DNA from: Marvania coccoides
Lineage: Eukaryota; Chlorophyta; Trebouxiophyceae; Chlorellales; Chlorellaceae
Length of the DNA stretch: 64,000 nt
NCBI GenBank assembly: GCA_963854735.1
Contig: OY978106.1
Span: forward strand, 310,001 to 374,000
Direction of reading: 5' to 3'
Of this stretch, positions 1 to 10,113 are shown piece after piece. The first letter of the stretch is position 1; the number at the start of each line of letters is the position of its first letter. Made by a program: the position numbers and the translations under genes. The notes under the pieces were generated by a model. That model had not been told where the DNA came from. It did not search any database and worked only from the letters and a program-made list of their open reading frames with translations.

Positions 1-1
1 C

Positions 2-88
2 GATCAGCGCGGCCCAGTCGTGCTGGTGGTAATTCTTTTTGGCGCGCTGATCACCTCGTACGCCGTTTCCATGATATACGTTTTTTAA
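2..88 (+). CDS. 3' end of an unidentified membrane-protein gene (partial)
   Basis: From base 2 an open frame runs 28 codons to a TAA at 86-88. This stretch is GC-rich, and the sequence turns AT-rich right after the stop, which is how gene ends look elsewhere in this window. The peptide is one long hydrophobic segment (residues such as VVLVVILFGAL) followed by a short tail, so it looks like the C-terminal transmembrane helix of a protein whose body lies left of the window. The family cannot be told from 28 residues; a small tail-anchored or subunit-type membrane protein would fit. Confidence 0.45.
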   Translation, partial: DQRGPVVLVVILFGALITSYAVSMIYVF

Positions 89-707
89 TGTTCACCTGTC
101 CGCCGCCTTCATTTGCTTTCTTATTAGTTCTTCTTGTACATATTTTGCATTGCTAATTAACACTTCTTAAGCGTTCATTCTTGAACAATTATTCACACTG
201 TTTATGCCTCATTCCTTCTCCTAGGTTTTTCCAATTCTGTCCATACGACACGTCTCAATCTATTTTATTATATAATTTATTACCGCATTTTTTTCCAACA
301 TGACATCGGGCATGACGCATTTGATTATTAAAAGAGTCTGGCAGGTAGTTTCTTGCCATTGTATTTTCTCTCTTTCGTTATCGTGTTTCTTTTCGCAGCG
401 GCGTTGCTTCAAGCCAATTTGGCACTTCATCACTTTAAATAATAATATACAATTTTTTGTTTCAAAAAACAGGATTGCACGTATCTGTGTTTCCTCAATG
501 AGCTTTGCCGTCATTTTCGGGCAGGTATTTACAAAAAGCGCTCGCAATAATATACATTCAAGGGGAAATTAAAAACAGTACCCGGGTTATGGTGCATATT
601 CAAAAAAAAATGTTTTAGGAGAAATAAGCTGAATAAACAAATAGCTATACATACATAAGTTATAAATAATAAATATGAATAATTAAATAAAATAAATATC
701 ATATGGT
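89..707. other. AT-rich intergenic stretch
   Basis: About 620 bases of AT-rich sequence between the tail of the left-edge gene (+) and the 3' end of the next gene (-). It should hold two 3' UTRs and terminators. Small open frames here have no coding-like composition. I see no RNA gene or repeat. Confidence 0.5.
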
Positions 708-2055
708 TTAGACATTTTGAATCCTCAAAATCTTGCACGCAGCGAACCCAGCAGCGGCGGTGCTCGCGGCCATCACCACGCCATCGCATTCAAACGGCGG
801 GACGCTGCGATTTATGGCTCGTTGGGCAAGGGCAGCGCATGCAGTGGTGACGCGCTCGTGCATGTGCGCATTGGCCACCAGGGCGACGCCAGCAGACGGC
901 TGGGCGGTTGCCGGCCTGTTATTGAGTTCGGTGGACATGGCGGCAAAGAGCAGCCCGCACTGCTCTGTCGCACGTGAATCCAACGCGCATTTGTCGTCCA
1001 CAAGCAGCTCCAGGGCGCGAATCAGGGTAGCAACGCAGTGTGGGTCGTCAACAGCCAGCTGCACCCAGCTGGTGGCCCGTGGCCGCGCTTGATCTCGCTG
1101 CACCTGCCGCCACATCATCTCTGTAAATTTTTGCCACAGACTGGCATCGAGTTGCACGTTCAGGTCGTCTGCAATATAATAAGAGCCAACAGGGAAAATT
1201 GTGAGCAATTGTAAACAAAAACTTACGTTAAAAAAAGGGTGTAATACAAAAAAAACTCGCCGTGAGATAAGACCTTCAGCATTTTTGCGATCGCTGCTAC
1301 GAATTTCCGCAGCCGCTCTTCGCACAGCGCATTCGCCGACAGCACTCTCCACACGCGGGGCTGCGACGAGGGAAGCTTCCCTCCCTCCACCTTGGCGCTA
1401 AAATCTCCCAGCAAACTCGCTGCTTCCAATAAGTACTCGAGGAGGAGCGTCGCCTCCACCTTGAAAGCCTCTATTGGGCCCACCTGCGCCACGCGGTCGC
1501 ATATCTGGTCGATGAAATCTGGTCCGGTTGTGAGCAGAATGCCCAGCGGTGACAGGAGACGGAGAGTGGTCACGCCGTTGTCAAATCCAATGTCAGGGTA
1601 GCTCCAGACGGCCAGGCCGTCCAGAATCTTGAGGTACTCGTAGAAGATTGCCTGCACCGCGAAGAGGTGGAGCGAGGTGTCGTCTTTTGGGGGTCCCGGC
1701 GGTCCTGCAAGATGGAGCTGCGCTGCCGCCTGCAATTTGACCACTGCTGAAGCCACGCCGAGCAAAACCCTGTTACATGTGGCTACCTAAGGTTATCAAT
1801 GCTTCGTTCTTAAAACCGAAGAGAAGGAAGTGTAAAAACTTACCCATAAATCTCTTGAATTGAGACATTGCCTGCTTCATTTTTCGAAGAGAGGCCTGTG
1901 GCTAGGCGCTCAAATGATACCAGAGTATCGCTCACAATGAAACCGGGGCTGTCTCCGTGTCGAATTGCGTTTTCGATGACATCGAGCTTCATTTCGATTT
2001 CATATGCACATTTTTGGAGGTCGCCTGAAGGCGGAGAACGAATGCTAGCACCCAT
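708..2055 (-). CDS. Unidentified helical protein, three exons
   Basis: Rebuilt exons are 2055-1844, 1769-1261 and 1168-708, giving a 393-residue protein. I do not recognise the family. It is rich in Leu and Ala, looks largely alpha-helical, and has no signal peptide, clear transmembrane segment or catalytic motif that I can see. The second intron needs a GC donor (CACG|GCGAGT at 1260): the nearby GT option does not join in frame to the acceptor at 1169, while the GC donor gives an open junction reading LSHDDLN. The start is the first ATG downstream of a pyrimidine-poor region, and extra 5' exons cannot be excluded. The stop is TAA at 710-708. Confidence 0.6.
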
Positions 2056-2342
2056 ACCTGACCTGTGTGGGTTTTAATTGAATTAAATAAAGCATAAAAA
2101 CAGGGACTTTCGGGTCTTCTTGAGAAAAAAAAGATTCGGGTATCACGGAATACAGTCAAAAGAACGGCCCAAAAAGCATCCTTTTCGGGTTTCGGGGCTT
2201 TGTCCATGCTGCAATGCTTTTCGTGCATACAGTGAAAGTGAAAACAACATCCCGCCAGTCAGCAATAAAAAATAACAACAAAATTTTCATCTCCGCCCAA
2301 CCCACTCTAAAAACTTTTTCTCTAAAAAAAAAACTTCCTCTT

Positions 2343-3059
2343 TCACCATCGCCCATACTTGGCATGCACAATTCTCGCCTCCTCTTCCTCCTCTTGACTT
2401 GGCCTGAGAGATTCCGCCCTAGGCTCCTCTCTCTTCCTCTGCTGCCGTCCGCCTTTCTTTGCCGCTGCACCCGCTGCTGCTGCGCCCGCCGCCATCAACA
2501 CCGCGCCAGCCAACGGCGCCACTACTTTCCACCAAACTGTGCCTTTCTTCTTCCTGGCAGTACCACTTTCTCTTCTTTCATTACCACCGCCGCCCACCAT
2601 TCTAACATAAGCCCTTCTAGCGCTCTCCCTCGCGCTGTCCCGCCCCCCTCCGCTCCTTGCAGAAGAAAGCCTGCTGGAGGGAGGGAGGCTGGAGCCGTCC
2701 TCCTGGCGCAGCCCATCCACTGCCAGGATGATGCCAGGTTTCTCAACCGCCGATGCAGAAGCAGCACCAGCATTGCTCGTGTTTGAGTCTTCCTGAGGCG
2801 GCGGTGACGTCTCTGAACGCATGATGGCGTTGATGAGCTGCGAGTGCGCGGGTTTCTGGCTCTCGGGGCTCAAAATTGCTTCCAAAATGTCCATGCCGCC
2901 GCCGCTGCCGCCGTAGGCTTCTGCTGCTGCCGCAACCTCAGCAGGCGCAGCAGGCGCCGGCAACCAGCGCTCCAGGCTGAGAGGGGCGTCAGAGGCGGGT
3001 GGCAGGAGCGCGTCTGTGGGGGTGGAAGGCCGGTGGTTGGGTAGATCTGCTGACGACAT
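2343..3059 (-). CDS. Unidentified Ala/Ser/Pro-rich protein with C-terminal membrane segment
   Basis: A single-exon frame of 238 residues from the ATG at 3059. The N-terminal half is low-complexity (Pro, Ala, Ser, Gly). A Lys-rich patch (RKKKGT) then precedes one hydrophobic segment (VVAPLAGAVLMAAGAAA), and the end is very charged (KKGGRQQRKREE, then an EEEEE run). This is the layout of a tail-anchored or single-pass protein with a basic/acidic exposed tail. The same frame stays open up to an ATG at 3176, so the start is uncertain. The family is unknown. A promoter region is shared with the divergent endoglucanase gene. Confidence 0.5.
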   Translation of the reverse strand: MSSADLPNHRPSTPTDALLPPASDAPLSLERWLPAPAAPAEVAAAAEAYGGSGGGMDILEAILSPESQKPAHSQLINAIMRSETSPPPQEDSNTSNAGAASASAVEKPGIILAVDGLRQEDGSSLPPSSRLSSARSGGGRDSARESARRAYVRMVGGGGNERRESGTARKKKGTVWWKVVAPLAGAVLMAAGAAAAGAAAKKGGRQQRKREEPRAESLRPSQEEEEEARIVHAKYGRW

Positions 3060-3674
3060 ATTTGCGTGCTTGGAAGTACGGAAGATACGATCTTGAGGGG
3101 GGTGATGACTTTCTCTGTTACGTGGCTGTTGCATGGGGCGGGGAATGAGGGATTTGGTGTCAGAACAACGAGCCAAACGAGTGTGATGGGAAATTCAAAA
3201 TGTTTTGGGTGTTTCTCACAGTATCTAGCAGCTGACGAATATGTTTTCAAATGGAATGTGTTGGATGGTATTCACGTCTAGTATGAGGAGTACTCCGGCA
3301 CAGCGAACACGAAGTAAATCGCCGAAGCCAATGTCCGGTCCAGATCCCAAACTCTCTGCTGATGACGCCTCTAAAGGGTTGATTACTATCTATCTAATGA
3401 ATTGGACATGCAACCAGGCGACGATCCAAGCCATCGTCATTTGAATTCACTGCTTCGCGCGTCGCCATGCTTCCAGCTGTCAGAGTCGACAGAGGGGAAG
3501 GAGAGAGGATTTCAACGACGCATCAAAGCAACTGTCATCGAAATGCGAAATGTCTTTTTTCATTAGATCTTACAACGTACACACATAACGGGGCGGTCTG
3601 CAATTTCCTCTGAAAACAGATTATATAAAGAAGAACAGAAGAGAGAGCCTCTCCGTGTGCACCGACAGGCCGCC
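3060..3674. promoter_or_regulatory. Divergent intergenic region upstream of the endoglucanase
   Basis: This 615-base gap separates the starts of an unidentified gene (-) and the GH9 gene (+), so it should hold both promoters. It includes a TATA-type box close to the GH9 start (listed separately). The part from about 3060 to 3176 could be coding if the minus-strand gene starts further upstream. I see no other strong signal. Confidence 0.4.
3624..3630 (+). promoter_or_regulatory. Probable TATA box of the endoglucanase gene
   Basis: TATAAAG lies 51 bases before the ATG at 3675. The same heptamer stands 46 bases before the start of the phosphoglucan water dikinase gene, which supports a real core-promoter element and short 5' leaders. 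Confidence 0.45.
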
Positions 3675-6278
3675 ATGACGCGTCTGTTACTATTTTACAT
3701 GCTGTTGGCAGCAGTAGGGCACGTCCGGGCTGAATTGGTGAGCTTCAGGCGACAGGGTGGGATGTAGAGATGAAAAGTGCAGGAACCGTGGGCCTGAGGC
3801 CTATGGGCGTCTCTTGACGGCCTTTAAAAAATCTAAATTAACACACTTACGTCCCCATTTCCTTGCAGAGCGAGGCAGAGATGGAGAGAATCAGAAAACA
3901 AGCAGTGCTTGCAGCAATGGAGCTCCTGTCGCCTGGCACCCAGGTACGACCTACAAAAAAGCTATACAATAAATTTCCAGCCGACTCTATCCCCGCAGAG
4001 CCGCCAGTGTCAATATTCACACTCACATCTGGTGTCCCCTTGCGATGCAGAACTCGGCCTTGCCGCTGTCCCTCACCCCTGATGCCCCGTCAGAGGCAGT
4101 GGCATCTTTTATTGAAAAAGCTGCGAACCGGATTGAAGCACACCTCCTAAAACAGGCGTCGATGGCCGCTGCGAAAGACACCGCCGCGCGCCGCCGCAGT
4201 CTCTTATCCACCGAGGAGGACAGCAGCTTACGTCTGGAGGACACTGCGTTAGAGGCGCAAGTGCCTGAGGCGCTCGTCAACGGCCTGCCCGTGTCTCGCC
4301 CCCGCCGCAGTCTTCTTGCACTCTATGCCGCCACCCGGCCCACCACAGCAGAAGCAGAGTCGTTCTGCAATTTCTTGCCGAATGCCGCCATCAACATTGC
4401 CCCTGGCAGAAACATCCCATATGCCTTCATTGCGACCACCGATCCGGGGCAGTGCTGTGCAGCTTGCATGTTCCGCCTGGACTGCTTCGCCTGGACTGTG
4501 AAGGCAAAGCTCGCCAACGGCAACGGGTGCTACCTCCGGGGGGCCGCCTTCAACAACATTCCCCGCCCGCAGGCTGGCTGGACCTCTGGCAAGATGTACA
4601 GCAGAGGCGACTGGGTGCCGCCCCCGGCCCCGCCGCCATTTAAACCTCTCAAATCCGGCAAGGGCAAGTACACCGAGGTGCTGAAGCTGACCAGCTACTT
4701 TTTCATGGCCCAGCGCTCCGGGCGGGAGCGTGTTGGAAACCCTATTAAGTGGCGCAACAGTTCCCACGTGAGAGACCGAGTGCCTGGAGGATTTTACGAC
4801 GCTGGGGACACGCTCAAGTCAAACTTTCCGCTGGGAGTGGCGGCGTCGTTCATGGCGTGGTCTCTGGTGACGTTTCCTAAATCGTTCGCTGCCTCGAGCT
4901 CGTTTGGAAGCCACCGTGCCCTGGTTAGAGAGGCCTTGGATTACATGCTCGCCTGCTACGATGAGCGCAACAAGCGCTTCGTGGGCCAGATCGGGGACCC
5001 CAGTGAGTCATAACTGTCTTTAAAACTTATTTTTTGGTGATTTTTTCTTCTTTTGTTTTTCTTTTTTTCTTCAGCATATTTTGCGAATGTACTGATATTA
5101 TGTCTTTTTATTTATCTCTATAGATGTGGATTTGAGGTTTTGGGGCCGGCCAGAGCAGGGCTACGTCGGCCCTCGCCCCGCCTACGTCTGGGACCGCACC
5201 AAGCACGCCTCGGATCTCCTCTCCAACGTTGCGGCAGCGTGGGCCTCAGGAGCGGTGCTCTTTAAAGGCTCAGACCCCGCCTACGCCAACCTCCTGAGGG
5301 CCAAAGCCGCCTCGATCTACGCTTGGGCCAAGTCTAATGAGGGCCGGTACTCGGATTATTACCGCTCTGCTACCTACACGCTCTACCCTTCTTATGATTT
5401 CCTCGATAACCAAGCTTGGGCTGCGGCGTGGATGTTCAGGGCCACCGGCAAACTCGAGTACCTGCGCGACGCGGAAAGCTTTTGGAAGCGGTCCTACGGC
5501 GTGGACACTTTCAAGGCTGACGTGTTCCCTGGCTGGGACTCGCTGTGGGCGCCCACCGCTGCGATGATGCGCCAGATCTCGCGCAGGGGCGTCACAGTGC
5601 CTGGAATCACCATGTACAGCACGTATTTCAATAAGCAGTTCGTGCCCTCCTGGCTGAACGCCAACGGTGAGAGACAAGAGAACACTGCATTATTGTTTCA
5701 GTTCTTTTCCCTCGTATTTTCGTTACGCAAGGTAAATTTTCATTCAAATAATTTAACCCTTTTTTTTATTCTTGCTTTCCATTGTTTTTGCAGGCGGATT
5801 TGACATCGTTCGCACGCCCAAGGGCCTGGTCCACCCTGCATGGAACACCTTTTCAAACTTCCAGTTCTCCACCACCGCCGCCATGTGCATGATTCAGGAC
5901 GCCGTGGGCAACAGAGACATCACACAGAAGCGCAGGGAGATCGCCTTTGCCCGCCGGCAGGTCGATTACGTGCTGGGCTCTACGGGAAGGTCGTACATCG
6001 TCGGGTGGGGGGCTTCGCCACCGGTTAACGTTCACCACCCTGCAGCCTCCTGCCCCAAGCCCCCCGCGCCCTGCAACCAGCAGAACCAGTACATGAAGGC
6101 AAAGAACCCCAATATTCTGTACGGAGCCATGGTAGGCGGGCCCAGCGGAAAGAAACGATACCCGACCAAGCCCGATTATTATTTCGACCGTCGTAGCGAT
6201 TTTTCGGTGAACGAGCCTAGCGTGGACGCCATGGCTGGACTGATGGGCGCCCTGGCGGGTGTGTACGGCTACTCTTAG
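3675..6278 (+). CDS. Secreted GH9 endoglucanase with N-terminal PAN domain
   Basis: Exons 3675-3737, 3869-3943, 4051-5002, 5124-5666 and 5794-6278 encode 705 residues. Residues 1-19 are a signal peptide. A basic linker follows with RRSLL at about 93-98 and 131-135, then a Cys-rich PAN/Apple-like domain (about 151-228; FCNF, GQCCAAC, DCFAW, GCYL), a Pro-rich hinge, and a GH9 barrel to the end. GH9 hallmarks are GGFYDAGD (catalytic Asp pair near 296-299), VHHP, and NEPSVD with the proton-donor Glu followed by the GALAG end motif. GH9 enzymes cut internal beta-1,4-glucan bonds. Secretion suggests action on the cell wall, and the PAN domain could bind glycan or protein. All junctions are GT-AG and in frame. 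Confidence 0.9.
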
Positions 6279-6969
6279 ATTAACCGCATTGCTTAATGTT
6301 GTTGGAGTTTCACAAGAAAGGTCGAATTATTGACTACTTATTGACCATATTTTCCTTTTTTTCAGCACACACAAAAAATGTTTCTAAGCTCTTCTTTCCA
6401 TTTTTGCATGCATTTGACACAGTTTCCTCCATTACGCTTCGCTTTTTTTGCTCGATTCTCTTAATTTTTCGAGCTACTAGCTAAACATAGTATGTTTTGT
6501 AGCTTTTTCTATTTGGTTTTGGCGGCCTCTTTTGTTCATGGGGTCGGCCGCCTGCCTGTCTGCGTAGCTTATTTTCCAATTCGATTCTAATATATCTGCT
6601 GCGTGTGCATGTGCATTGATTTTATCCCATTCCTTTCTGTTCATGAATAAAAAATCTTTCTTGCATTTGTCCAATGGGGGACCCCTTGCTATCTGACCTT
6701 TATTTCTTTCTCTTCAACCCACCGCCTTCTTTTTCACAAAACTTTCTCACGCTTCGCTCATTCTTTCCCTTTCATTTGCCAAGCAGCGCTGCTATCGCCT
6801 CATCCTTCACACCTCACTACACACCGTCACTTCTTTATCATCATCATACTCGTATTACATTTCCGCATTTTCAAAATACCTCAAAATTATTAAAATTGAA
6901 AAAGCTGCATTCGTATCAATGCATTTATTTTATATACTTCATTCAGAAAAGTGGCGGGAAATTGGATAT
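6279..6969. other. Convergent intergenic spacer
   Basis: About 690 bases of T-rich sequence between the 3' ends of the endoglucanase (+) and the bZIP gene (-). It should contain both 3' UTRs. Apparent open frames are pyrimidine-rich noise. I see no RNA gene or repeat. Confidence 0.45.
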
Positions 6970-7929
6970 TCACAGAGGTGTGGTGCGCGTGCGGCGCAGG
7001 GGCTGTCCGTCTACCGCCCCAGCGTGCGGATCAGGCGGCGCACTGGCAACAGAAATAACTTTGCTCCGGAGCGCCATGTTCTGCTCCCTTAAAGCTTGCA
7101 CCTGCGCCTCAAGCGCTGAAGTTTGCTGCACTCGCTTCGCCCGCGACTTGGCGGCGCTCTCTCGGTTCTTTATCGCGCGCAATCCCGATCTGTTGGCTCC
7201 ACCACCACGAGACGCTGCAGCAAGCTCAGCAGGCATTTGATTCGCAGTACCGACAGCTGGCATGATCACCGGCACCCCCATTGCGCCCTCTGCACTGGCT
7301 GCAACCGCACCAGGCAGCGGTAGCATCGCAGCATGCGCAGCAGCCGCGTCCTTTCCATTTTTCCGCTCCTTTCTTCGCCGCTCTTCCTGCCGCTGTCGCT
7401 CCTCCCTGCGCACCAGCATCCTCGCAGCACGCGCAGCAGCTGCAATTTCCTTGCGCTCCGCTTCCGTCATGTATGCCGGGTAGGGGCCTTCTGCAGCAGT
7501 TGTGGGCGCAGCGAGACACGGCGTGGCAGCTGGAAGGCCGCTCAGGCCTGGCACCACAGCAGGCGCAGCACGCATGGTGGGATTTAGCACCGGGATGTGG
7601 TTGAGCACCACAGAGCGGTGAATGGCCTGCTGGGGAGGTGGAAAGAGTCCGCCCAAAGGGGCGACGGAGATGGCGACAGGGGTGATGGAGGGAAAAGGCT
7701 GTTGAACGGTAGTTAAGAGAATGGGGTTGGGCTGAGCGGGAGCTTGGGCAGCTTGTGCGGCCATCCAAGCTTCGATGTCCTGCAAAAACGTAAGAGAGAG
7801 GGTGGAGTGAGAGGAAGGAGCGGCAAAAAAAAATAAAATAAAAAAATTGAGGGGCCTGACCTCATCGATGTTCCAAGAGGGGGTGTCCTGCGATTGAATG
7901 GCTTGCTCAAGGGTGGCAAAGGGGTCCAT
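6970..7929 (-). CDS. bZIP transcription factor
   Basis: Two exons, 7929-7861 and 7779-6970, give 292 residues; the intron is GT-AG (GAG|GTCAGG). Most of the protein is an Ala/Pro/Gln-rich activation-type region with a charged Arg/Lys/Glu helix in the middle. Near the C-terminus is a canonical basic region, NRESAAKSRAKR, with the invariant Asn-x7-Arg. A short leucine zipper of three Leu heptads (LEAQVQA, LREQNMA, LRSKV) follows. Such proteins bind DNA in the nucleus as dimers. The zipper is shorter than in most plant groups, so it may be a weak or obligate heterodimer. The target pathway is unknown. The noncoding strand carries three copies of the dispersed 9-bp-period motif. Confidence 0.88.
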   Translation of the reverse strand: MDPFATLEQAIQSQDTPSWNIDEVRPLNFFILFFFAAPSSHSTLSLTFLQDIEAWMAAQAAQAPAQPNPILLTTVQQPFPSITPVAISVAPLGGLFPPPQQAIHRSVVLNHIPVLNPTMRAAPAVVPGLSGLPAATPCLAAPTTAAEGPYPAYMTEAERKEIAAAARAARMLVRREERQRQEERRRKERKNGKDAAAAHAAMLPLPGAVAASAEGAMGVPVIMPAVGTANQMPAELAAASRGGGANRSGLRAIKNRESAAKSRAKRVQQTSALEAQVQALREQNMALRSKVISVASAPPDPHAGAVDGQPLRRTRTTPL

Positions 7930-8520
7930 TTTGCTTCAGGACGCTGGGAGAGATGCGTGAAAAGATGAGTTGTGAATATATAGAAACAGGTTAGAAGAGC
8001 GAGTGCTTCAACACATATAAAAATTTGTTTCATATATCGTCAAGGTGCTGGCTCCTCAAACGGCTTATCAAAACTGAAGGTGACGTTCAATTGTAACAAC
8101 TCCTTTTTAATCTCTCAACGCGAAGCGAAATGCGGCCTTTCAACTAACATAAAACTAGAATTCGACAATTAAATTTGAATGCATAATTTCAATAGTAAGC
8201 AGACGCGGTTGCATTCTCCAAGAAAATTTGCCAAGGTGGCAACCAACCTGCCAACCTGCTGACACCGGATAGGCTGTTGAGAAGAAGAAGAAGAAAAAAA
8301 TATCTATATATTTTTAACTCAGTGCTGGGGTGAGTGCTAGTGCTGAGTCACTGCATGCTGGAGGCCTGCCGCTTCCATAACACCAGTGAAATCAAGCTGC
8401 ATGCACGCTAGCGGCCTTCTTCCCCCGCCCTCTAAAATCCTCCCTCATTCATTCTAACGCAACATTCCTCGATCCAATATCACAAAGTTCTTCTCGCATT
8501 TCATTTTCCTCCTTCACTTG
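7930..8520. promoter_or_regulatory. Promoter region of the bZIP gene
   Basis: About 590 bases upstream of the bZIP start and downstream of the U2AF65-like gene, both on the minus strand. It is AT-rich and includes an ATATATA stretch near 8300. No motif can be assigned. Confidence 0.35.
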
Positions 8521-9924
8521 TTATGCCGCAGCCTTTTGGCCCACCGCCTCCATGAATTCTTCAGCTGCCATGTGCTCCACCACCACCGTCTGCCCCGAAA
8601 ACATTCGCCCGCCCACCTCCGCCTTCGCCTTCTGCGCCCCCGCTGCTTCCAGGTACTGCACATACACTTTCCCGTACGGTCCACTACCGATGATCTCAGC
8701 AGCAGACCCAGAGGGGTCCGGCCGTGGTACTGCCACCCGCAGTACCGTTCCATGTTTCTCAAACTCATCCCTCACGTCAGAAACCACTTCTTCGTAATCA
8801 GCATCGTTGGCCAGTACGTCAGCAGTGACCATCCCGTCGATGCACACAAACGGCGACTCCTCCAGCACCTCCGCGATCCCGGCTTCGCGCCGCGCCGCCT
8901 GGCTCTCCGCCTGGAACCGCGCCAGCGCTTCTGCGGCCACCTGCGCCGCCGTCTGCGCCTTAATAGGATCAACGTAACCTGCCGGGCGGCCAATCGACAG
9001 CATGTTACCAGCCAGCATGACCTGGCCGGTGAGAGCCAGGCAGGCGGAGGCCATCTCCGAGGACAGCAGCTCTATGAAGCAGTACTTCCCTTCCTGCGCC
9101 ATATTGATGCGCAGCACCGGCTCTATGGTGCCACCAGCGCAGCGGTCGGGGAACGCCGCCTGCAGCGTGGCGTTGAACAGCTGCCGCAGCATGGCGTCGT
9201 TCACTACTCCGGGCGTGAGGTTGCCCACGTACACCTCGCGTTGAGTCTTTGAGGCAGCGGCAACCGCCGACGCCGCCTGCTGCTGCAACACGAGCTGCCG
9301 CGAGCGCAGCTGCTGCTCCTGCATCTGGCGCGCGATGGTGGCGGGGTCGGCGGAGGCATTCGCGGCTGCAGCTGACCGCAGCTTCGCGAAGGGGTCTTCA
9401 ACGGTGGCCATGCGCAAGCGCTCGTTAGAGGAGCCGCGGCGGCGGCGGGGCCTATACCCGTAGTTATCATCGTCGTCTGAGTCGCCACGGCGGCTGTATC
9501 CGCGGTTGTAGCCGCCCCGGCGGTACTCCCCACGGTCCCGCGAGCGCGAGCGTTGCCTCCGCCGGCGGTCTCTGCTACGGGAGCGGGAGCGGCGGCGAGG
9601 CGGAGAGCGGGAAGACCGCCTGGCGCGGCGCTGGCGCTCACGTTCCCTACTGCGGCTCCTGCTGCGCCTGCGGCGGTCGCGCGAGCGGCTGCGGCTGCGC
9701 GAGCGGTGGCGGGGTGAGCGGGAGTGACTGCGGCTTTTGCTGCGGCGCTGCTCTCTGCCGCGGTCGTCATCTGCGGCGGCAACTCCATCAGTGTCTTGGA
9801 CCTCCTGCTTGACGGTGTTTTCCTCTTCAGCCTTCGCAGCATCAGCAGCAGTGTTCGTCACATCTGGGGGAACAAGGGCAGTGGCCTCGGGCAGGCCCGA
9901 TCCAATGTGCGCTTCGTCTTCCAT
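8521..9924 (-). CDS. U2AF65-like splicing factor (RS domain, RRM1, UHM)
   Basis: One intronless exon of 467 residues. An acidic N-terminus is followed by a dense Arg/Ser domain (about 57-150), a linker, an RRM (about 229-318) with RNP2 VYVGNL and the RPxxY tail typical of U2AF65 RRM1, and a C-terminal RRM-like UHM (about 365-462) with the signature R-x-F (GRMF) used to bind tryptophan ligands. U2AF65 recognises the polypyrimidine tract at 3' splice sites and recruits U2 snRNP. The second RNA-binding RRM of standard U2AF65 is absent: RRM1 leads through an Ala-rich helix directly into the UHM. The start ATG at 9924 is the first in a leader that is otherwise non-coding-like. The protein could be a divergent main factor or a paralogue. 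Confidence 0.87.
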   Translation of the reverse strand: MEDEAHIGSGLPEATALVPPDVTNTAADAAKAEEENTVKQEVQDTDGVAAADDDRGREQRRSKSRSHSRSPRHRSRSRSRSRDRRRRSRSRSRERERQRRARRSSRSPPRRRSRSRSRDRRRRQRSRSRDRGEYRRGGYNRGYSRRGDSDDDDNYGYRPRRRRGSSNERLRMATVEDPFAKLRSAAAANASADPATIARQMQEQQLRSRQLVLQQQAASAVAAASKTQREVYVGNLTPGVVNDAMLRQLFNATLQAAFPDRCAGGTIEPVLRINMAQEGKYCFIELLSSEMASACLALTGQVMLAGNMLSIGRPAGYVDPIKAQTAAQVAAEALARFQAESQAARREAGIAEVLEESPFVCIDGMVTADVLANDADYEEVVSDVRDEFEKHGTVLRVAVPRPDPSGSAAEIIGSGPYGKVYVQYLEAAGAQKAKAEVGGRMFSGQTVVVEHMAAEEFMEAVGQKAAA

Positions 9925-10113
9925 TACCGTGATTTTTTTAATGTGTGGCGCGGCGGAATTCCGCTTGGTTGGATGCAAAATCAAATCTAAAAAAACAAAA
10001 TCAAAGGAGAGAATAATCTTCTTAGCGGCTGCGGCGGGGATATGGCGACGGTGACGAATTTCGTAAATAATAATTAATGCTTGCGAATTAAAATGTGCTT
10101 GGCTTGAACATCC

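Noticed and set aside
2214..2786. 190-codon open frame on + opposite the Ala/Ser-rich gene
   Set aside because: It is the antisense shadow of a low-complexity GC-rich gene, with Ser/Pro/Leu/Arg-rich composition and no motif.
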